Shown here: one piece after another, positions 1-12,160 of the stretch | Position numbering within the stretch: position 1 is the stretch's first letter | Layout of the letters: every line of letters begins with the position of its first letter | Origin: Lophius americanus | Lineage: Eukaryota > Chordata > Actinopteri > Lophiiformes > Lophiidae | Direction of reading: 5' to 3' | Assembly (NCBI GenBank): GCA_037951165.1 | Contig: JBBDHG010000014.1 | Coordinates: forward strand, 7,704,001-7,768,000 | DNA: 64,000 bases | The notes under the pieces: generated by a model | Databases searched by the model: none | The model's input: the letters and a program-made list of their open reading frames with translations, nothing else | Told to the model about the DNA's origin: nothing | Position numbers and translations under genes: made by a program

Positions 1-42
1 AGACCCATCGATTTGTGATGCTATAAATTGTAAGCTCTAGAG

Positions 43-988
43 CAGTGGTTCTCAACATATTTGAGTCGCGACCCCCGAGGTAACTTTCGCAGTTGTTCGA
101 GACCCATTACCACCGCGCTTCCGCCCCCGCTCCCCTTCCCTCAACCATCCCATGTGGATGGACACAGCGCTGTCCACTGGGTGCTGAAAGCAATAGCGGA
201 GCAGATAGACGGAAAAACCATCTGAGAAATTCACTTTGATTTCTTATTCTTCTCCCTTTAATGGTTGTAAATAAAAATCTGGCTCTAAGTGAAACGATGG
301 TCAACAAGTGTGAGAGTGAAAAAGTTTTGGATACAAGAGAACTGCAGCAGCTTTGCCTCTGTGGACAAGCTTCCACTCAAGATTTCGAGGATTATTTCTG
401 AATGATATGATGAATAAATGTACAAACATATCAATAGTTATTTGTTTTTTCATGACAATTTGTTTAATTTCGTAAGTTTGAATAGCATTCCGTGTCCTTT
501 TCTGTCACTGACACATCGAAGATCTGCCGGTACCGGCCCTGACGCCTTGCGCGCTCAGGTGGTGGTGCTGCTGTCAGGCTCTCAGGTGACTCACCTTGAG
601 ACAGTTCCTGCTGACCCAAGTCTTGAGCTGGAACACTTTCTGTGAAGCCATCGCTAGTTTTTTTTTAATCCAAACGACAGCTAGCGAACCTGCTGCAGCT
701 ACTGGCTAAAGCAGCATCAGCGCCAAAACGCGAGTCCGTTTCCATTTTTTCTGCTGTGTGTGGATGAACAGAATCTCAGGCGCGCACAATTAAACTCATA
801 CAAACTCAGTTGATGAGATGAAACAGAAAATGTAAAACAGAAAACATGTTAAAACCACCCCCTTGTTGAAATCACATAATTTAATATTTAGTATGTAAAT
901 TAATACTTTTTCCATGATCATCCGGCGACCCCTTGAAATAATCTCGTGACCACCGGGGGGGTCGGGACCCCCAGGTTGAGAAAGGCTG
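43..988. mobile_element. Non-autonomous hAT-like DNA transposon (complete ends)
   Basis: The left end reads CAGTGGTTCTCAAC and is followed by GAGTCGCGACCCC. The reverse complement of the right end reads CAGCCTTTCTCAACC followed by GGGGTCCCGACCC, so the two ends form imperfect terminal inverted repeats of the type known from hAT-family elements in vertebrates. The flanking 8-mers CTCTAGAG and CTTCAGAT match at 5 of 8 positions and both fit the hAT target pattern nTnnnnAn. No long transposase frame is visible in the roughly 950 bp between the ends, so this is read as an internally deleted, non-autonomous copy. Confidence 0.75.
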
Positions 989-3311
989 CTTCAGATAACT
1001 GCCCTCTGAGGTTCACTGATATACACAACTTTGTTGTACCTGTGTTTCCTCCTTCTTGCTGCAGGAATTCAATATTTTTATACTTTCCACTGTCTCCAAG
1101 AATCGATAATTTTTCAACTCTATCAGGCATGTGTGGTCATGTGACTATTCTGTGTTCGGCAGTGAACTGGGGGTACCTCAGGAAGCGGGCCAAGTGGAAA
1201 CTCCGAGTTGGTTAAGCCAGAGATAAGGGAAACTCTTGGTTTTCCGTTCCAGAAAGCGATTACATCAAGCTCTGAGTCAGTTACCCGGGTAACTTATTAT
1301 TTCAAGTTAACCTGCTAGCTGGCAGATGTACTTCATGGCAGTACAAGTTGATCCCTACTCCTCCTTCTGAGCCTGAAGCAGAGCTGTAGACGTGACGTGT
1401 CCGTCAATCACTAGTCATATTAATAGGTTGACGACAGGAGAGGACTGATAGTCTGTGCTTTTAATCAATGATTTATCTGAATGACATTCTCAAGCCGCGC
1501 ACCTCACAGTGGACATCTCTCAAATCTTAGCTCGTTGTATTTTTAAATACAGAAAAGATAAAGAATATTTGATATTAAAACTATTGGAAATTGAGCCACC
1601 AACTGATATTATACGTGTTCACAACCAAAGTGAAATTTAATCAAGAATCAGTCTGCAATCCATCCGTTTCATCCCGATCAGTGGTTGCGATGCTAGCCTA
1701 TTGTCCCAACGGGGAACATATAGCGTTCTCAGATGAAAAGATGAAATATGAAATTCCTTCAGAGAGTTATGTGTCCCCCACAGATTCATTTTGTATTTGG
1801 ATGTAATATTCCGCTGCTTTCATGTGCACTTAGCTTCCATAAATGACAATAAAGATCTGTTCCAGATAATTCCACCACCTTGTCCCACACAATATTCAGA
1901 GAAAAGACGGTGAGACCAGTAGATTCATTCAACATTTTAGCCCGCTTCCTGAAATAAACCCCTTTCTGAGGAAAGCCAGGTCACTATCACAAGAGACAAT
2001 AGCATAAACATCATTCACAATATCTAACTTTGAAATTTCATTGTAATTGGTTGTATGACAGAGTTTGCAAAATGCCTTTATTTTTGAGAAATATATTTGT
2101 TATTGTAACTTATTTAATTTATTGAAATATTAAGTTATTTTGAAAACCGTACTGTACAAGTAAATCAGTCCTGTATTTTTCTCTTCAAGTTTAACTTTGT
2201 ATGATTTATACGAGGAAATTCACCTATGAAATGATCAGTATTATCTGCATTTTGCAATTTTATATAAATATGAAAATTATAATATGTATATATATTATTA
2301 TATACTGTTATATTTAACATATACAACAATATATAATAACATCGCAATATTGTCCAATATCATTGCAATATGACTTTTTCACCAAAAATTACACCCTAAT
2401 ATTTTATTTTTTTGTTCAAAATAATGGGGGGGTTAATCACAAGTATTGGTTCCAGCAAGCTTCAGAATATTCCTAATTACGGGCGATACCCATACCGTTG
2501 AAAGACAATCATGGCCAATTTCATTTAAAAGAAAAGTTACAGAGGAGGCTATAGTCAGAGGATAGTTTTGAATCTTTGCTTCTTCCACAGTTTCTCCCAT
2601 CACGATTATTTAACAGTGTTAAAGCACCTACATAGAGAAATTATTTCATTCAGAAGAAACAGTGACAATAATTTCCAGGGTTTGACAGGACAAGCACACA
2701 TTAGCAACTATGACACATGTATGGTGAAGAAGAACTCCAAGCCAAACTTTAAATCTACTTTTACCGGTTTCATCCTGAGCAAACGGCCTTACAATAACAC
2801 CAACAAATGACACATGCAGAAACTCCACCCTGCAACACACACAACCAGAGTAGTTTCTCACTATCACTTAAACTTGGTTACCCCACCAAGCTCGTAAATG
2901 GGTATACAATATAGCTAACACTTGTTTTATGTGCATATTACATTCCATTAATGCAATCCCAAAGAAAAAGCTGATTTTAACTTCAGGGCAAAGTTAAGAA
3001 TTACTTAACCTCTCTCAATAGAAAACAGCCTGAAGCTGGCAAGTAGCGTGCACAAGTTGGGCTCTGTGCTTCTGGTGAAAAATTGGATCACAGAATTTTC
3101 AGATTAGACTTGAGAAATGATGAAGAAATAAAAAACGCGTCAAACGCTATCCTTATATTTATATATCCTTGTAGCCCCACAGGTATAACTGTCGCAGCTC
3201 TGTTGCACACTAGAGCACAAGCCTGGTGCATATTAATATGTTTTTTATGTACAAACCGACCCATGTCCGACAAAGTTATTACTAGCTGAAGCACTTAAGT
3301 TTTTGAAGCAG
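989..3311. other. Intergenic DNA, no gene seen
   Basis: AT-rich sequence without a convincing open frame, splice structure or recognisable repeat. A very AT-rich patch lies near 2265-2380. Short open frames here lack any family resemblance. Confidence 0.5.
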
Positions 3312-3420
3312 TCACACCAGGGCTCCAGATGGTGACTGAAATGGTTGCCAATGAGACTAAATTTTTAATTTTAAGACCTGTTTTTAGCTGCTAATCGCAA
3401 GTGAAGACTATTCAGACGCA
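3312..3420. mobile_element. Possible DNA-transposon end fragment
   Basis: The text CACCAGGGCTCCAGA followed by a GACTGAAATGGTTGCC-like stretch resembles terminal sequence of a repeated DNA transposon that I recognise from other fish genomes. No partner end was found, so the class is uncertain. Confidence 0.25.
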
Positions 3421-3651
3421 CATATACAATACATTCATTGTTTCCCACTAATATCTTATTTATTCAATTCTTAAAAAGCGACTAGTTACTCTGATAATGC
3501 TGCAGTGTGAACAACAGATCTGTGCCGTTAACAGCACATTGAATTGAGATACAATGCATTATGCATTTAATGTCTATTGAGAAAATAAGCCCCTTCAACA
3601 TCCTTTGCTTGATTTTTTTAATGGCTTAAATGTATACCCTACTCCAGTCAG

Positions 3652-3693
3652 TTATTATCATTATTATTATCATTATTATTATCATTATTATTA
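3652..3693. repeat. (TTA/TCA)n microsatellite
   Basis: Trinucleotide array of TTA with interspersed TCA units, about 14 units. Confidence 0.9.
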
Positions 3694-4188
3694 ATCCATT
3701 GTGAACTGCGTTAAATTTAGTTTATCATGCATTGTGACTTCTTGAATGTCACTATTCTAATCAATACAGCCAATGATGAGGGGATTAGATTAGATTGTTT
3801 ACTAAAGTAGAAAATTGTTTAAAGAGCACAAATTTCATCATAGCTTATTGAGGGGGTGGGAAATACAAACATATAAATTGATACAGACTAAGAGCCCGAA
3901 TAATAAAAGAAGCAATTTATTGTACGTAGTTCATTAAAAATTTGGAGAAAAAAAAAAAAGATTGGAAATGTAGTTTATGTAATTATAGTAACAAGATCGC
4001 AATACTTTGGACACAGCATATATTCTGCACCCTGTGTGATGCAGCGCAAACAAAGGCAGACGGTACGGAAGGAAAAAAAAAGGTATGGCAGATGTTTAAT
4101 ATTGTACTCAGACATTGATATATTCTCCTGAAAATGTTGTTTGGCTCCTAGATACTTCTTTTTTTTGTATGGAGCCGTTTCACTAATA

Positions 4189-5756
4189 CAGTGCATCCAA
4201 AAGTATTCACAACGCTTCACTTTTTCCACATTTTGTTATATTACACCCTTATTGCAAAATGGATTAAACAAAAAAAATTTCCTCAAACTTCTTCCCATAA
4301 TATCCCATTATTACAAAGTGAAAAACGTTTGAAATTTTTGACAATTTCTTAAAAATAAAGAACAAAATATAACATGTACATAAGTATTCACAGCCTTTGC
4401 TCAATATTTTGTTGAAGAACTTTTCAGAACAATTACTGTCTCAAGACTTTTGAATATGATGCTACAAGCTTGGCGCACTTATTTCAAGGCAGTTTCTCCC
4501 ATTCTTCTTTGCAGGATCTGTCAAACTCCATCATGTTGGATGGGGAGCGTCGGTGCACAGTCATTTTCAGATCGCTCCGGAGATGTTCATACAATGTTCG
4601 GGTCTGGGCTTTGGCTGGGCTACTCAAGGAAATTCATAGAGTTGTCCCGTAGCCACTCCTTTGTTATCTTGGCTATGTGCTTAGGGTCACTGTCCTTTGG
4701 AAAGAGGAACCTTCGCCCAAGCCTGAGGTCCAGGGCGCTCTGGAGCAGGTTTTCATAAAGGATGTCTCTATAAATTTCTGCATTCATCTTTCCCACTATC
4801 CTGACTAGTCTTCCGGTTCCTGCCGCTGAAAAACATCCTCACAGCAAGATGCTTGCACCACCATACTTCACTGCAGGGATGGTATTGGCCAGGTGATGAG
4901 CGGTGCCTGGTTTCCTCCAGACATGATACTTGGCATTCAGGCCAAAGAGTTCAATCTTTGTTTCATCAGACCAGAGAATTTTGTTTCTCATGGTCTGAGA
5001 TTCCTTCAGGTGCCTTTTGTCAAACTCCAGGCGGTCTGTCATGTGCCTTTTACTGAGGAGTGGCTTCCATCTGGCTACTCTACCATACATGCCTGCTTGG
5101 TGGAGTGCTGCAGAGATGGTTGTCCTTCTGGAGGGTTCTCCTCTCTAAAATTAGAAATGCTGGAGCTCTGTCGGAGTGACCATCGGGTTCTTGGTCACCT
5201 CCCTGACGTAGGTCCTTCTCCCCCGATCTCTCAGTTTGGCGAGGTGACCAGCTCTAGGAAGAGCCCTGGTTGTGCCAAACTTCTTCTATTTATGGATGAT
5301 GGAGGCGACTTTGCCATGTCTCGGAGGTCTACAGACAATTCCTTGGACATCCTGGCTATGTTTGTGCTCTGACATGCACGGTCAACTGTGTGAACTTATT
5401 TAGACAGATGTATGCCTTTCCAAATCATGTCCAATCAACTGCATTTACCAAAAGTGGACTCCAATCAAGTTGTAGAAACATCTCAAGAACGATCATTGGA
5501 AACAGGAAACAGGTCCTGAGCTCACTTTCGAGTGTCATGGCAAAGGCTGTGAATACTTATGTACATATTATATTTTCGTTCTTTATTTTTAATACATTTG
5601 CAAAAATTTCAAACAAACTGTTTTTCACTTTGTCAAAATGGGGTATTGTGTGTAGAATTTTGAGGAAAAAAATGAATTTAATCCATTTTGGAATAAGGCT
5701 GTAACATAACAAATGTGGAAAAAGTGAAGCACTGTGAATACTTTCCGGATGCACTG
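4189..5756 (-). mobile_element. Complete Tc1-like transposon with long terminal inverted repeats
   Basis: Both ends start CAGTGCATCC and are flanked by the TA target dinucleotide (4187-4188 and 5757-5758). The inverted repeats stay recognisable for about 220 bp; an internal motif TAAGTATTCACAGCC lies about 190-210 bp inside each end and matches the outer TATTCACA motif, which is the IR/DR layout known for Tc1 elements. The element length, about 1.57 kb, is normal for Tc1. The transposase inside is on the minus strand and broken. Confidence 0.92.
4405..5375 (-). pseudogene. Tc1-like transposase, inactivated
   Basis: DNA transposase of the Tc1/mariner superfamily, which would cut at the inverted repeats of the surrounding element and insert at TA. 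The likely start ATG is at 5373-5375. The best preserved part (4839-5090) shows WSDETKIELFG, holding the first catalytic Asp, and KYGGASILL. Further on, DSDPKHIAK carries the second acidic residue position, and SPDPN follows. A stop codon replaces the usual Trp just before the PSQSPD motif, and frameshifts separate the N-terminal and C-terminal parts. It cannot make a full protein. Identity as a Tc1 transposase is secure; the exact ends are estimates. Confidence 0.88.
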
Positions 5757-5758
5757 TA

Positions 5759-6139
5759 AGTAAGGCTCTCTGTCCAAAAAGATATTCTGTAAATCACCTA
5801 GAGCGGAGGCAGAGCAGCCTGAAAACTTTAGAGGGAGAACAATAAATGATTTTCTCTTGAAAAATATGATTGCGAACAGAGCTGCAGTAAATCACCACTG
5901 CTTGGGACTGTGTCAGATTGCCATCAGTGTGCGAGTATAACATGTGTAATGGATCCATGCACTCTGTTGTCAATCTGCTTTAGATGAACTTTAAGTCTCT
6001 TTGAGACTCATAGCTCGATCTTTGAGTAGAGGAGCCATTTACACAAAGACATCTTGGAAGAAAAACATGGGAAAAGAGTCAAAAGAGCAAATACCTATAC
6101 TAGTAATGTCAACAACTGGCGGCTTATTTTATCTTCTTG
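5759..6139. other. Intergenic DNA, nothing recognised
   Basis: No open frame with family resemblance and no repeat that I recognise. Confidence 0.4.
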
Positions 6140-6210
6140 TAATTTGTAGCACTTTGAGATTTGATCCAAATATAAAGTGCGTTATAAATAAAATGTATTA
6201 TTATTATATA
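6140..6210 (+). mobile_element. L2-type LINE 3' tail fragment
   Basis: GTAGCACTTTGAGATTTGA, then AAGTGCGTTATAAATAAAAT and ATT repeats, is the characteristic 3' end of fish L2-type LINEs. It matches, in the opposite orientation, the tail of the longer LINE at 8066-9495. Confidence 0.7.
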
Positions 6211-6650
6211 ATACTTTTTTACTTTTAAGCTTGGTGAGGAATTAAGCCGCTTCATAGAGGAGAGTAAACGGCCTCACACTTTCCAGTACAAAGGTATGAT
6301 GTCTGCATTTACATAATGAGACTTGGGTCAGAAATCACTGCACACTGAACTGACACATTTCTTGTTCCATCGACATAATGTTAGCTCTCACTCATCACTA
6401 GGGCTGCAAAGAAGACACTAGCGCCATAGCAACAGCATCGCGACAGAAAACATCCAAGGTATGGGAGTCTCTCACCCTCAACACGGCCAAAAATGTTGTT
6501 AACTTAAAGATTTGCAAAGCCAACCTATCCTGGCGTGGAGCACATCAGTAATGCTGGAGCATTTGAAGCGGAGGCCCGTTGGCTCTATAGACTATGAAGA
6601 CTCGTCTCTATGAGCTAGTTAGCTAGCTCCATGTTAAACGCCATGTACTT

Positions 6651-6760
6651 AATCAATCAATCAATATTTATTTATTTATATAGCGCCAATTCACAACAAC
6701 AGTTGTCTCAAGGTGCTTTCCTAGAAAGAGCAGGTCTAGACCAAACTTTTTATAGAATTA
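6651..6760. repeat. Interspersed repeat, copy 1 (partner at 22013-22110)
   Basis: CAATCAAT units, then TATTTATATAGCGCCAATTC and GTTGTCTCAAGGTGCTTTCC, then an AGAAAGAGCAGGTCTAGACC block. The same order of blocks is present in reverse complement at 22013-22110. It looks like the terminal part of a fish retroelement; the class is not certain. Confidence 0.65.
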
Positions 6761-7019
6761 TCTACAGAGACTCAACAAATACCTCCGTGATCAAGCATTT
6801 GGAGACAGTGGCAATAAAAAAAATGCCTTTTAACAAGCAGAAACCTCAAGCAGATCCAAGATCTTAACACTTCTGTTGGGTTTAACATGCCGTTTGAAAT
6901 GTACTGAATTGTTAATTACCTGAGTACCAAACAACGTATTAAATCACAATGATGTTCTTCACATTACAAATGTGCCCCCACGTTAAAATCATACAGGGAG
7001 ACGTTTCAAATTACTACTG

Positions 7020-7362
7020 AAAGTGTGTGACTCTCCAATGCAGACCGGTATTGTTTTGAGGTCGCAATATTTAAAATGTGTTACAGCGCTGAAAGAAGTC
7101 CGCGGAGCATTACGTCACGACACTGGGCATGCGCAGATACAACTCGAACAGAAAGCCTTCCGATACCGCGTTTACATGCAGCAACTGGCAATCGTAAAGG
7201 CTATCCGAAAGGACTTATACTGCCTACTTGCAAAGGAATGAAATCAAATTCAGAAAAGGTTCTTTGCATTCGGAAAGGGTTATTTACATGCAGCATTTTC
7301 TTTCTGATTAGACGTCTTGTACGATTCTAATCGGAATTAGGCTGTTCATGTAAACCCACATA
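7020..7362. mobile_element. Possible MITE (non-autonomous DNA transposon)
   Basis: Contains GTTTACATGCAGCA, ATTTACATGCAGCA, GGGCATGCGCAG and, near the right end, an inverted version TTCATGTAAACCCAC, plus a self-complementary stretch around GATTCTAATCGGAATTA. These blocks are typical of fish MITEs, but a clean terminal repeat pair was not established. Confidence 0.3.
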
Positions 7363-8065
7363 TTGAAAACGAATAAGTATATCTCCTATGACAGACTCGT
7401 AAGAATAAACTTGCTTTTGTTGAAAAACTCCATTTCTAAATTTCCACATACAGCCTGTGCAATACTCACAGCTCTTGCTAACATCATTACTTCCTGCTGT
7501 AAAGCCAAAATGGCTCTTTCATGAAGCAGCAGAGCTGAGAACAGCACTGGAGGCAGACTCATCCAGCACATACATACAGGACTGCAGCATTATTTTTAGA
7601 TAAAAATCAAAGGAAAAGGAATGCACTAATTTACTGATAGCATTTAATAAGAGAGCTTCGTATTCTACTTTGTTTTGCCTCCTTTAACAAAAGAGAGAGG
7701 GAGATAAAACCTCCAGAAATATGTGTAATCTTCAAAATGTAAGATAATGAGTTTGGTTAACACAAAAGATGAATCTTATCAGCATGGGCTGCAGACACGA
7801 CTCACTGGTTATGTAAGCATTGAGAGGCAAGGGATATGATTCACAGGCCTCCAATACAGACAGCAAGTATGCTGTTCACAATATCCTACAAAAGATAGAA
7901 GAAGCATAATGATCAATGCATTCTCACTTTTGGATTATACAAAATGATTAAACTGATAAGAACACTCTCAGTTTTAAAATGAAAGCCCGGAAGTCTATGA
8001 GTCTACTCTTGCTTAGTCGATAATTACTCTCTGTATTTACATATTTATTTCTATAATAATATCGG

Positions 8066-9495
8066 GTTCCCCTAATAATAATAATAATAAATTTAATTTA
8101 TAATCCACTTTACAGTTGTATCAAATCTCAAAGTGCTACAAGGTAAAAGCAGAAAAAAAGCATCAATAAAAAACTATTTAAAAACATGACCAAAAAGCAG
8201 CAATGTTAATTAAAAGTTATAGGTTCTGATAAAAAAAAAAAGTTTAAGTCTTTTTTTAAATGTATCAGTCATCTGATACATACAGGGGCAGCAGAATAGA
8301 GGGCCCGATCACCCGTGGTGCTGAGCTTAGTCCGGAGAAGGAGGAGGCAGTATGAGTGGGTAGAACGGAGGGATCGTGTTGAGGTCAGTGGGGTGAGTAG
8401 TTCTTTTAGGTAGGGGGGTGCGTTACCATGGATGCACTGGTGAGTGAGGAGAGAGATCTTATAATCAATCCTGGTGGAGATGGGAAGCCAACGAAGGGAA
8501 TGAAGAACGGGGATGATGTGTTCGTGTTTACGAACTCTCATCAGGATCCTTGGAGCACTGTTTTGAACATGCTGAAGTCTTTGAAGACTTTTATCAGGGA
8601 TCCCGATGAGAAGTGCGTTACAGTAATTCAGTCTGGAGGAGACAAACACTTGGACCAGCTTTTCAGCATCACTCAAGGTCAGTGAAGAACAGAGTTTGGA
8701 AATATTTCTGAGATGTCGAAAGGAGATCTTGCAGATGTTTTTGATGTGGGATTCAAAAGTGAATTGAGGGTCAAATCTTACGCCGAGGTTGGTGACAGAT
8801 GAAGAGAGGGGAATGTCATGACCAGAGAAGGTAATACTGGTTATGGAGGAAGACTGGGTCTGATGTGGGGTGCCAATTAAAATAGCTTCGGTTTTGGAGC
8901 TGTTCAACTGGAGAAAGTTGTTTTTTCATCCACACCTTTATCTCCTCCAGACAAGCGCGGAGAGTTGACAGGGGAGATGATGATGACAATGAGGATGGAG
9001 AGGCTGCGGAGGAACATGTGTCAGTTTTTATGTAGATTTGCGTGTCATCAGCGTAGCAGAGTCCATATCGACTGATGACATGGCCAAGGGGGAGCATGTA
9101 CAGAATGAATAGAATGGGGCCGATGACTGATCCCTGGGGGACTCCACAGGTGACGGTGTGTGTCGGGGACCTTGAGCTTCCAAGGGAAATGTATTTTGTT
9201 CTGTCGGTGAAGTACAATTGAAACCAGTTTAGGGCGGTGGCAGTGAGACCAGTGGTGTGATGAAGGCGGTGTAGGAGTATTCCATGGTCAACTGTGTCGA
9301 ACGCAGCAGACAAATCAAGGACAATCAAGAGGGAAGGTGAACCAGCATCTGCTGCCATCCGTAGGTCATTTGTGACTCTAAAAAGAACTGTTTCTGTGCT
9401 GTGGGCGGACCGGAAACCAGACTGAAACGTTTGAAAGAGGTTGTTGTATTTGAGGTGGTCATGGAGGTCCATGACCTGCCGCAGCAACTCCTTTT
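8066..9495 (-). mobile_element. 5'-truncated L2-type LINE retrotransposon
   Basis: The minus strand carries the C-terminal half of a reverse transcriptase, then the 3' untranslated tail TTGTAGCACTTTGAGATTTG and an ATT-repeat terminus at 8073-8093. The 5' end is truncated near 9495 inside the coding region, as is usual for target-primed reverse transcription. It belongs to the L2/Maui-like group by its RT motifs and its tail. Confidence 0.88.
8269..9487 (-). pseudogene. LINE reverse transcriptase (C-terminal half), one main frameshift
   Basis: Reads through FQSGFRSAHSTETVLFRVTN, LDLSAAFDTVDH (RT motif A), GVPQGSVIGPILF (motif B) and YADDTQIY (motif C with the catalytic YADD) between 9487 and 8940. 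It then shifts by one base at an A6 run near 8922-8930 and continues as NSSKTEAILIG to the conserved LNYCNALLIGIPDKSLQRLQ block. It stops early after GDRALYSAAP, where the usual LWNSLP segment is missing. The catalytic residues are preserved; the product is dead because of the frameshift, the C-terminal deletion and the 5' truncation. The open frames on the plus strand here are antisense shadows. Confidence 0.88.
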
Positions 9496-9959
9496 TATTT
9501 TATTTATACTAATCTTCTGTCTTCTTTCCAAGATGTATATAACTGTATGTGTTAATTTCCATTCATTCTTACATGGTAACTTTTCACATAAGACGTAACA
9601 ACCGTCAGTGATGCAAGGCATAGTAACAGAATTAATTTGGCTAATGTGCCTAATTTGCCGAGGTCAGCTTGTGTCACGGCAAATTCAACATGATTAGCTT
9701 TTATTTTATCTAAAGAAACTTGGAGCTCCCCTCGATGTGACTAATGTCATAACGAGGACTTTCATAGATGTTTTTTTTTTTTTTCAATATCCCTCAACAG
9801 AGATTATCTTAGCCCACTGGTAAGAGACACCCGTGGATGGTTTCCTTGTCCTGTGCGACCATTTGTCATAGTTTTATTGGAGAGTTTATTATTGGGCTCA
9901 GGTTATAGTTTGAGTCCTCAAAGTGCTGTCAAGAATTGCATCCAGTCATCAAGCCATTT

Positions 9960-10180
9960 TATGTAACAGCTTGTCCTGGACAGGTTTGTGGGGGGCTGGA
10001 GCCTATCCTCACTTACATCCTGGAAAATATGCTAGTCAAAGTATTGATTTTTCACAGGAAGAATGTTTGTATGTGGGTACTCTAGCTTCTTCCCATTGTC
10101 TAAAAACATACAGTATAGGTGTATTGTCGCCCTAAATGAATACGAGAGTCCGTGGTTGTTAGGGGGGTTGTATGGTTGGT
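9960..10180. repeat. Common fish interspersed repeat, degraded
   Basis: Contains CTGGAGCCTATCCTCA, GGTACTCTAGCTTCTTCCCA, CTAAAAACATACAGTA and TATTGTCGCCCTAAATGAAT, a block order found in an abundant fish repeat of unsettled class. A related piece is at 38030-38130. Confidence 0.5.
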
Positions 10181-10386
10181 TGGACGGATGGAAAAAATTC
10201 CATTAGCTATCAAATATATCCCACTTACAAACAGGTGCCATTGACTGGTGACTGTGGTTATGATGTTACGGCTGATCTGTGCGTGTTAGTCTTTACAGCA
10301 GCTCCAACAATATTAGCAAAGTGACAGGGGCAAGAAAGAGTAATGGAAAATTGTTATCTAAATTACAATTGCAATTCATATTACAA

Positions 10387-10428
<42 letters not shown>

Positions 10429-11816
10429 AAATAAAAATGTAATTTATATAAATATTTAGAGATATATACTTCCTCCACAAGTTAAAGCTTGGTTCATTCT
10501 TTCTAAACCTCGTACTTCACCTTGCTAAAATAAACATCTGTATTCAACCACAGCGTTACTATCAACTACACTATATCGGTTTTACCTGATCGGTCGTGTT
10601 CTCATTGGAACGCGGTTTGACATTGCCTTCAGTGATTCAACCACGAACCGCGACAATGACCATGAGGAGTTTGACACATGATTTCGGCCGAATCATTATC
10701 AGGTTCAGATTAATTTTAATTTGCCAGCATAAAATAATTTTGGTTCGAATGTATTGTGGGGTTTTTACTATTTTACAAGCTAGCTGTAGTGATTACTCTG
10801 GTCTCAGAGGAGAATAGCATTCATACTATCATTATTATGGCCAAATATGACAACGTCTTCAAGGAAGGTGCCCGTACAATGTCAACTGAACTATTTTCGT
10901 ATGAATATAAAAAGGTGGAAGGCATTGACTCGTCTTAAGTGTTCACCCATAGGTGCATCCTTTCCTTTCCATTCTGCTAGCTTTATGGTCTCCTACGTCA
11001 CTGATGGATTAGCTAGTTAGCCACCTAGCTGCTAACAGTAGTTAGAGCAATTTATATAATAGATGATAACCTGTCAGAATTACAAAGTGGTGGGGATGTT
11101 AGAAAATAGTGCAGAACATAAACTAAAAATGATGATACGGGTGGGTTTCAATAGCAAGGACGTTTAGGAAGAACGTCTTTACCTGCTTACGTTAGCCGAT
11201 TAGCCTTTAGCATTCAGTGCGAAACCATCTGCTGATGACGGCCTAGATGGTGGGTGTCCTCCTTGGTCACACGGTCAAACAGGAAAGAAGGCGGCGGTCT
11301 TGTCTGAATTCAGCCTCCTTTCCATAAAATCTCCGTATATCATTGGAAACGCATGGGCAACGGCTGTGAATGTCTGCCTCTCCGCCCGACATGAGAAATG
11401 ATGCGTAATTGGTGGCAGCCTCCGTGGCTGAGTCAGGTCCAACCTTCCTTCACAACATCCTCTTCAACGTCTGCGGGAGTTCCGCATATTCACTCAGAGC
11501 CCTGCTAGGAGGAACCAACGAGCCTGACCAACGCTACCGAACCCTGCCTGCAGGGGTAAACGTTAGATCTGGTGATGTAGGCTAATGCAATACTCAAGGA
11601 CTCAATGGACCTCTGAAACCAATTCTCGAGTGACATGCTGTCCAGCTAATCTGCACCTCTCTTTCATCGTTCAATAACAATAAAGACAATGTTGTCCCCT
11701 CATGTGGTTACTTATGAAGAACAATCTCAAAACTAAGGAAAAACTAATTGATATATTTGCATTAAATTTTACCCAGAGGTAGTTTTTGGCATATCGTAAA
11801 GGTGATTCAATTTTGG
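10181..11816. other. Intergenic DNA with an (AT)n array
   Basis: No gene is visible. The segment includes a pure AT dinucleotide array at 10391-10425. The rest has scattered short frames without family resemblance. Confidence 0.5.
10391..10425. repeat. (AT)n microsatellite
   Basis: An uninterrupted AT dinucleotide run of about 17 units in AT-rich surroundings. Confidence 0.9.
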
Positions 11817-12160
11817 TGACAGTGGTGGATTTAGCTATGGGCAACATGGGCAACTGCCCAGGGCAGCATCTTGCCCAGGGGCGGCAAAAACACACACATC
11901 AATTTAAAAAAAAATAAAAATCTGAATGGTGACATCACATGATCGGTTTCCCATCGTTCATGCTGAACGTTATATCAATTTTAATTTCAATGTGTGGGTC
12001 CATAAAGCCTATGTACTGGGCTCCCCTCTTATTTGTGAGCGGCGGGCTTCTGCAGGGAGGAGTCCCACCGTGTGAGATGGGAGATGGTTAGGGGCTGCAG
12101 CAGGTAGTTGGACGGAATATCACGTCTATCTGGGTATATCCATCCTCACATTCTGATCGT
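11817..12160. mobile_element. Possible hAT-like transposon end fragment
   Basis: Starts ACAGTGGTGGATTTAGCTAT and continues with GGGCAACATGGGCAACTGCC and a GGGGCGGCAAAAACAC stretch. This resembles the terminal sequence of repeated hAT-type elements. No matching opposite end was found, so the right limit is arbitrary. Confidence 0.4.

Noticed and set aside
107..376. Minus-strand frame of 89 codons near the left edge
   Set aside because: Lies inside the non-autonomous hAT-like element and has no transposase motif.
8428..8685. Plus-strand frame of 85 codons
   Set aside because: Antisense shadow of the L2-type reverse transcriptase.
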